A DNA stretch of 64,000 nucleotides from Trebouxia sp. TZW2008. Its lineage: Eukaryota; Chlorophyta; Trebouxiophyceae; Trebouxiales; Trebouxiaceae. The translations under genes were made by a program, and so were the position numbers. The notes beneath the pieces are model-generated. The model saw only the letters and a list, made by a program, of their open reading frames with translations, had not been told where the DNA came from and made no database searches. Position 1 is the stretch's first letter. Each line of letters starts with the position of its first letter. The DNA is taken from assembly GCA_002118135.1 (NCBI GenBank), contig BDIU01000136.1, positions 372,001 through 436,000 on the forward strand, in the 5' to 3' direction. Shown here in pieces: positions 59,401 through 64,000 of the stretch.

Positions 59401-62400
59401 CATGCGTTCAATGGTCAAGACAGTGGTGCTGTTGTTTACTGCACTAGATTTCTTCCTGTCATGGGAGAAGTGTCAGGTCAAGACAGTGGTGCTGTCATTC
59501 AGTGCACTAGGATTCTTCCTGTCGATGTAGGCAGTGTGAGGAGATTCCCAAAATGCAGCACTCTGTAGTCCTATTTGGCAATTCCTAGAATGTCATGGCC
59601 CCGCCAAATGGAAGCACTTGTGCTTATCTGTGAATTCTCTTGACACTGATTATCAACAGGAACTGCACATGCTTATTCAGTGAAGCTTACAGGCCTTCAT
59701 GGCTTCAGGGTCCCCTTCTGATGTGTGTCATTGATGATGCATTGTTTGCTGCAAAGATCAGGTTTGCATGCGCGCTCTTGGTCAGGACAGTGGTGACGTC
59801 AATTGATGCACAATATTTCTTCCTGTCATGGGAGAAGTGTCTGGTCAAGACAGTGGTGATGTTGTTGGACGCCACTCCCTGGGAGCACCTGCAGGAGGGG
59901 TTCCATGTACGTCGCAAAATCGCTCCTAATTTCTCCGGCTTTCACGCGAGCGACCCCATTTCAAATCCCACCTTTCGCTAATTCAGCTTTTTGTTCTTTT
60001 TATCTTTCCCTTCCTGCCTCTCCTTACCTTCCTGACCTGCCTGCCTCTCCTGGCTTTCATTGCCTGCCTGCCCTTCCTGACCTTCAGTGCCTGCCTGCCC
60101 TTCATAACTTTCATTGCCTGCCTGCCTTTCCTGACTTTCGATACCTTAAGTGTAAAAGCTGTTATCAGCTTTTTTTCAAACTTTCATTGAGGGTGGGAGG
60201 GGCGTCCCATGCTAGTTCAACGCACAAGATTTCTTGCTGTCATGAGAGAAGTGTTAGTTTGTGCCTGTGCAGCAGAGCAAGTTCTTGGGCCTCACAGTAG
60301 ACAGCAAGAAGTGCAAAATATGTGTGCCGGATGAAAAGAAGACTACATAAGAGAAATCGCATCTGAGACGCTCTAATGTAGAGCTTCTTCTCGTCTGGCA
60401 CAATCCTTTTGCACTCCTTGCTGTCCACCGTGAGGCAAAAGAACTTGCTCTGTTGCAGCAGGCATGGGTTGACATGTCTGACATGACAGCAAGAAACCTT
60501 GTGCAGTGAACAACAGCCCCACTGTCTTGACCAAGTACATGCATGCAGACCTGATCTCCGCAACAAGCAATGCATCATCACCAACACAGGTCAGAAGGTT
60601 ATCCTGAAGTCGTACAGGCCTGTAAAATGTCCTCATGTATTCTGTAGGAACCGTAACAAACCAATGTTCTGTACATCATCAGGCACGTTTCGGCAACAAA
60701 GACACTTGCGCTCTATGCTTCCACGCGCTGTATGTATGTCACATTGCTGGAAAAGTGTGAACCTTCACTGCAACTCAGATGCTGTCACACATGTATCTCA
60801 CAAGCTGGACTAAGCATACGCTGTCATGCTGCAATTCTACGCGTGCCTGGAGTTGCAAGTTGAATTATCAAGCAGGTGCTGTGCATTGAGTTGCATGCAG
60901 AGACATGAAAGGTCAGGTTTGACTGGAACCATGCACCAGCTTTGCTTATCAGCACTTACACAAGATGCTATCGCACATGCATTTCACAAGCTGGACTAGG
61001 CATGCACTTTCACTTTGCAATTCAGTGCATGCTTTGACTCAGAACTTGGCTTGGGAAGATAGTGCTGTGCTTTGCGCTGCATACACAACCTTGAAAATAC
61101 GTTAATGTGGAGTTCAGGATGGAAGACAAAAGTTGAAGTTGATCATGCTTCAGCTTTGCCTGTCTGCAGGTATACAAGATGCGTGACAGTCAGGATACAG
61201 CAACTTCACAACACAGATCAGCCAAGCGCCAAAGAACGGCACCTGAAATTGCACCCGCCAAGAAGAGACCTGCCATCTCAAACTTCACCTGGTGTGCCTC
61301 CTTCCTCCTTTGCCCTTGAGCACTTCTTGCTGTGCCGTAAAGCACCTTGGACACCTACAGCCCAAGCCAAACAAATCCATGCATCCAAAACAAATTGCAC
61401 ATGGGGCCATTACTTGTGTAGGCAATGCCCATTGGCGCATGTAGTCGCTCATGCTTGCCCTGTGTTGAACACTTGAGACATGTCAAGCGGCTGTCACGGC
61501 GTCTGCACAGCATGATACAGAGAAGCTGCTTCCACGGCATTTCCAGACAGGGTTTCTATTGGAAGTTGCAGTCAATACAGCTCAATGCATTACATTCTGA
61601 CATGCATATTTGACCGTTCAGTCCTGGCTCAATCTGCATTGAGACATTTGGCTTGTTCTGCATGTTTACATTTGTGTGTACAGTCTCTATATCGTTGGCA
61701 GGATTCACAGTGTCTTCCAAGGTTATCAAACATACTTACAGCGAGTTGTGGCATGTAGGGAGGCCTGGCAGAGGTTTGGCAGTGACGTGGCAGCTGCCGA
61801 GAAGGCGAGCATGCTGGCGGAGAAGGGCATGTCCTTTGCTTTTGTGGAGGGAGCCCTAGTGAAGGCCGTCAGGGAGGGCTGGTGGCTGTTACTGGATGAG
61901 ATCAACCTGGCACCAGCTGAGGTACCTTTGTTTTGGGTTTTGGGTTTTGATGTTTTTTACTCTCATATTTGAACTGTTAGGAAGATCTGGCGGGGATGAG
62001 ATCAACCTGGCACCAGCTGAGGTACTTTTGCTTTGGATGCTTCGATTTGCACGCTCCTTTTCTTATGACTATAGTGGCAGGGAGGGCTGGTCACTGCTGC
62101 TGGATGAAAGCTGGCACCAGCTGAGGTACCTTTGACTTGGCTTTTTTGGGTTTGTATAGTTTTTTTGTTATGATTGAACTGCCAGGAGGGCTGGCGGCTG
62201 CTGCTGGATGATGTCAATTGGCACCAGCTGAGGTAGCTCCTGCTGACTTGCTGTGATTTGTGGTCTATGTTTTTGTCAACTTTGAGGCTTGATTGCTAAA
62301 TTCAGAGAGATGAAGTCTGCAGATGCTTTGTATAATACAATATTCAACATAGTTGAAAGGCCACAAACTCCAAATTTGATTTGAGGATTTTAAACTTCGA

Positions 62401-64000
62401 AATCAAATAGAAATCCAATTCTAGCCTCGGTTGCCATGATCTACTTTGCAACATGCTGCCATTGAGAGCACAGCTGGTGCCTTAGTTTCTGCCTGGCTGT
62501 CTTCTTCTTCTCTCATTTTCTGTCTTCTTCTTCTTTCTTTCTGGTCGCCCTTTCATGTTTCTGCCCTTTGCTGCCTGCTTCTGCCCCTCAGCACGCTGCC
62601 AATAACTGCATAGGTGGCAGCGTTCTTCTCTACCTTGCTGCAGTATTGGTCTCTGCCTTTTGGAGTTTTGCCCTTCACTGCCTAGGTCTGTCGTTCAAGG
62701 TCCTGCCCGTTGCCCCCTGTCACGGTCTGGATCTGCACTTCAACTTGCTGCCCCTGAAGGCTCAGCTGGCATTTTGCTGTAAGGTCCTTGAGCCATGTCT
62801 TTTCTGCTGTTACTTTCTCTCGCACCACAAAATGCCCAGCAGTGATTTGTGCGCAAACTAGGTCACAGCATGAAGTACTTGTCTCTCTTCGGTCAGACTG
62901 CACTGCAGAGGGTATCAAGTAAGAGCTGCTGCTGTGAGCCAGACTTGCCACGCTCTGCTTTGCAGTCTGCTGCAAGTCAGCATGGTACCTCCTGCTATCA
63001 CGCAGCTGCAGTATCCACAGCATCAATGTCGCAAAGGACATTGCGCAGGTTTGTAAAAGCGTGCAGGGCAAAAGCACCATCAATGGCATCAATTGATCTG
63101 CACAAACGGTTGGACCATGCTGTTCTGTTGCACAGGTCCTGAAGGCAGTTTGCTGCATCTGCATCTGCACCTGACAAGGTCACTGCACTTTGCTAGCAAC
63201 TATGCAGGTCAGCATCAGCATGTAAAGCACCGTTAGTAAGCATTAATACATGATGGTGTTAATGACAGGCCCCAGAGAGTATGGCAGGGCTGCTGGAGGG
63301 CTGCAGCAGCAGTGTGACTATGCAAAGAGTAGGGCGCATGCCTCTGCAAGCCTGCGAAAACCAATGTAGACACCAGTGCTTGATGTTTACAGTGGGTGAG
63401 CCAGTTTGCTTTGTTGCACAGGCCTTAGAGAGGGTAGCAGGCCTGCTCGAGGGCAGCAGTGGCAGTGTGACTGTGGCAGAGAGGGGGGATCTGGGGGCAG
63501 TACCCCGCCACCCCAACTTCTGCTTGCTGGCTGCCATGAACCCCGCCACGGACGCTGGCAAGCGCGACCTGCCCGCACCACTCAGAAACCGCTTCACTGA
63601 GGCAAGAAACGGCTGCATAAATCATTCTGGCTGTTAGATTGCAAGCATCATGCTGCCTGGCTTGCATAAAAGTGATCATGCCAGAATGAGGGAGACAAGC
63701 AATAGCTGCTGCATGAGTTATTTGACTGAGATGCAAGCCTATTGGCGTGCATTTCTTGCTTGTGGACCACACCACCTGGTGAGTAGCCCCAAGCATGTCA
63801 TGCTGTTTGCTTGAGGTGGAGCACGCGCTCATCTCCCTGGAGAGCATACTGCAGCAGATACACATGGGCAAAAGGCCGTGCAATACAGCATTGAGCTCAG
63901 CGTGTTAACGCTTCAAGCATATATGGCCATTTCTGCACGCCTTGAGCCACAGAGTCAACAGACGGTGCTGGCTTTTCATGCACAATGGTGAATGTCATCG
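50492..64000 (+). CDS. MDN1: Midasin, dynein-like AAA+ ATPase of 60S ribosome assembly (3' end outside window)
   Basis: Removes assembly factors from pre-60S particles in the nucleus. Only the N-terminal part, through AAA1, AAA2 and the start of AAA3, is present. Phase-consistent exons: 50492-50587, 50696-50907, 51068-51242, about 51700-52211, 52942-53108, 53604-53778, 54037-54259, 54936-55065, 55796-55945, 56577-56774, 57788-57934, 58626-58868, 61170-61291, 61702-61921, 63422-63601. AAA1 has Walker A GPPGCGKT split by an intron, then DDQMDSKSLLGAYVCT, GEFVWQPGPLTQ and Walker B WLVIEDLNLAPPEVL. AAA2 has Walker A GETGTGKT, LNLSQQTDSSDLVGGFKP, FVEGALVKAVREGWWLLLDE, INLAPAE and AAMNPATDAGKRDLP with RNRFTE. 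Exons between 51243 and 51700 and after 63601 were not resolved. A basic linker (SAKRQRTAPEIAPAKKRP) lies in 61170-61291. Confidence 0.94.
52755..52880 (+). repeat. Approximately 50-bp tandem repeat (2.5 units) in the MDN1 Walker A intron
   Basis: gtcacatcatctggcgtcac, ggccgtctttcagcatg and tcacagttg recur twice and a half with almost no mismatch. Confidence 0.9.
53769..53885 (+). repeat. 42-bp tandem duplication of an MDN1 donor site
   Basis: acagcaccaggtcagtatgg and aacagcgtcgcacagcttct occur in two nearly identical units starting 53769 and 53811, plus decayed remnants. The exon 53604-53778 ends at CAG before gtcagt inside the first unit, so the same donor is present twice in tandem. Confidence 0.9.
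55615..55705 (+). repeat. Decayed copy of the MDN1 exon 55796-55945 start
   Basis: gcagagtctacaccatcgga, tgcttgccc.gtc.gt and gaggccagcaggca.agcatgg match the exon start at 55791-55865. The copy keeps GCAG, so a potential acceptor survives upstream of the real one. Confidence 0.88.
56868..57130 (+). repeat. Decayed copies of the MDN1 exon 56577-56774 end
   Basis: agccatgctgcctcactttg, ctccaccctcatccaagcag and gtggccaatgccaaccgggt repeat 56700-56780, including the donor gtcagt. A further partial unit at 57060-57125 repeats the downstream intron text (gcacagtgacttgaaga, cattgagtgtctt). Confidence 0.88.
57612..57725 (+). repeat. Copy of the MDN1 AAA2 P-loop exon start
   Basis: gggctccagcagcagcttcg, acaggacatgccatgcggct and gcagtggcagtgcagcaaca repeat 57785-57880 at high identity. 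The copy stops just before the GETGTGKT codons, so it lacks the Walker A motif. Confidence 0.92.
58137..58575 (+). repeat. Three decayed tandem copies of the MDN1 exon 58626-58868 start
   Basis: Units from about 58145, 58312 and 58467 each carry gccaagctggttgtgctgaa and gagtcagcaaactgacagct, preceded in the last two by a gagcag/aagcag acceptor as in the true exon (58620-58700). Spacing is about 155-165 bp. The copies gather frameshifts and stops. Confidence 0.92.
58929..59110 (+). mobile_element. Divergent MITE-like element, opposite orientation
   Basis: Contains taacggctgctttagttccc, tgcagtcagaaagcagtgat and cttacatcaagtatcc, the reverse-complement order of the elements at 8358 and 27518. 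Ends are too decayed to define. Confidence 0.45.
59150..60645. repeat. Approximately 380-bp intronic repeat, two direct copies and one inverted copy
   Basis: Copy A is about 59150-59525 and copy B about 59528-59890. Shared landmarks are atttggcaattcctagaatg, acaggccttcatggcttcag, cttctgatgtgtgtcattg, gatgcattgtttgctgcaga, cttcctgtcatgggagaagt and gtcaagacagtggt. About 60240-60640 carries the same landmarks as the reverse complement (gcaatgcatcatcacc, cactgtcttgacca, tacaggcctgta). No transposase frame is visible. Confidence 0.8.
59995..60145. repeat. Pyrimidine-rich cctgcctgcc minisatellite
   Basis: Repeated ttccttcctgcctctcc, cctgcctgcccttcctgac and tttcattgcctgcctg units on the plus strand, between copy B and the inverted copy of the 380-bp repeat. 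Confidence 0.85.
61972..62240 (+). repeat. Three decayed tandem copies of the MDN1 AAA2 Walker B exon end
   Basis: The exon end (61862-61930: gatgagatcaacctggcacc, agctgaggtacctttg) recurs at about 61990-62030, 62075-62130 and 62180-62235. The first two copies keep the gaggtac donor. The text includes gggagggctgg.cactgctgct before the motif. All lie downstream of the real exon. Confidence 0.92.
63268..63345 (+). repeat. Decayed copy of the MDN1 exon 63422-63601 start
   Basis: gagagtatggcagggctgct, ggagggctgcagcagcagtg and tgactatgcaaagag match 63426-63482. It is upstream of the true exon and preceded by an AG. Confidence 0.85.

Noticed and set aside
59265..59981. Plus-strand frames in the 380-bp repeats as a transposon gene
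   Set aside because: The frames are short, differ between copies and show no transposase motif.
1..64000. tRNA, rRNA, CRISPR array or bacterial operon
   Set aside because: No tRNA B-box or cloverleaf, rRNA segment or regularly spaced repeat-spacer array was seen; the intron-rich genes are eukaryotic.

Overview
This is nuclear DNA from a photosynthetic eukaryote, most likely a green alga (Chlorophyta). The genes are split into many short exons (about 36-400 nt) with GT..CAG introns. Several products belong to green-lineage plastids: a tandem-GroES co-chaperonin (CPN20), a MEX1-type maltose exporter and a superoxide dismutase with a transit-like leader. I cannot name the genus from sequence alone. 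No bacterial, viral or organellar features were seen.

Layout: (1) 1-1285 minus, Fe/Mn superoxide dismutase, cut by the window start. (2) 1869-18949 minus, a large multi-exon gene ending in a ubiquitin-specific-protease domain and carrying four CCHC zinc knuckles. (3) 19575-21979 plus, PA2G4/EBP1. (4) 22813-32404 minus, M16A metalloprotease (nardilysin/insulinase type). (5) 32670-33431 plus, complex I LYR subunit NDUFA6/B14. (6) 34004-39938 minus, cytosolic phenylalanyl-tRNA synthetase beta subunit. (7) 40182-43190 plus, ribosomal protein eS1 (RPS3A). (8) 44756-46850 minus, MEX1. (9) 47463-50126 minus, CPN20. (10) 50492 to the window end, plus, midasin (MDN1/Rea1), cut by the window end. Four neighbouring pairs are head-to-head with 0.24-0.63 kb between start codons. 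Several genes serve translation (RPS3A, FARSB, PA2G4, MDN1). Others serve organelle protein handling or metabolism (CPN20, M16, NDUFA6, MEX1, SOD).

For PA2G4, NDUFA6, FARSB, RPS3A and most of MDN1, exon borders were placed by hand so that splice sites, reading phase and family conservation agree. The resulting lengths (399, 141, 638 and 265 aa for the four complete genes) fit the families or slightly exceed them.

The most unusual property of the window is a recurring structure I call exon-edge echoes. In seven of the ten genes, introns next to an exon carry one to three decayed tandem copies of that exon's edge, often with its splice site. Copies of exon starts lie upstream and copies of exon ends lie downstream. 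Examples are the four-copy series in FARSB, the M16 protease and the midasin AAA modules. Two copies of a short TA-flanked MITE-like repeat also end within about 10 nt of 3' splice sites in two genes. A SINE-like family with (AATG)n tails and an approximately 380-bp intronic repeat with direct and inverted copies are also present.
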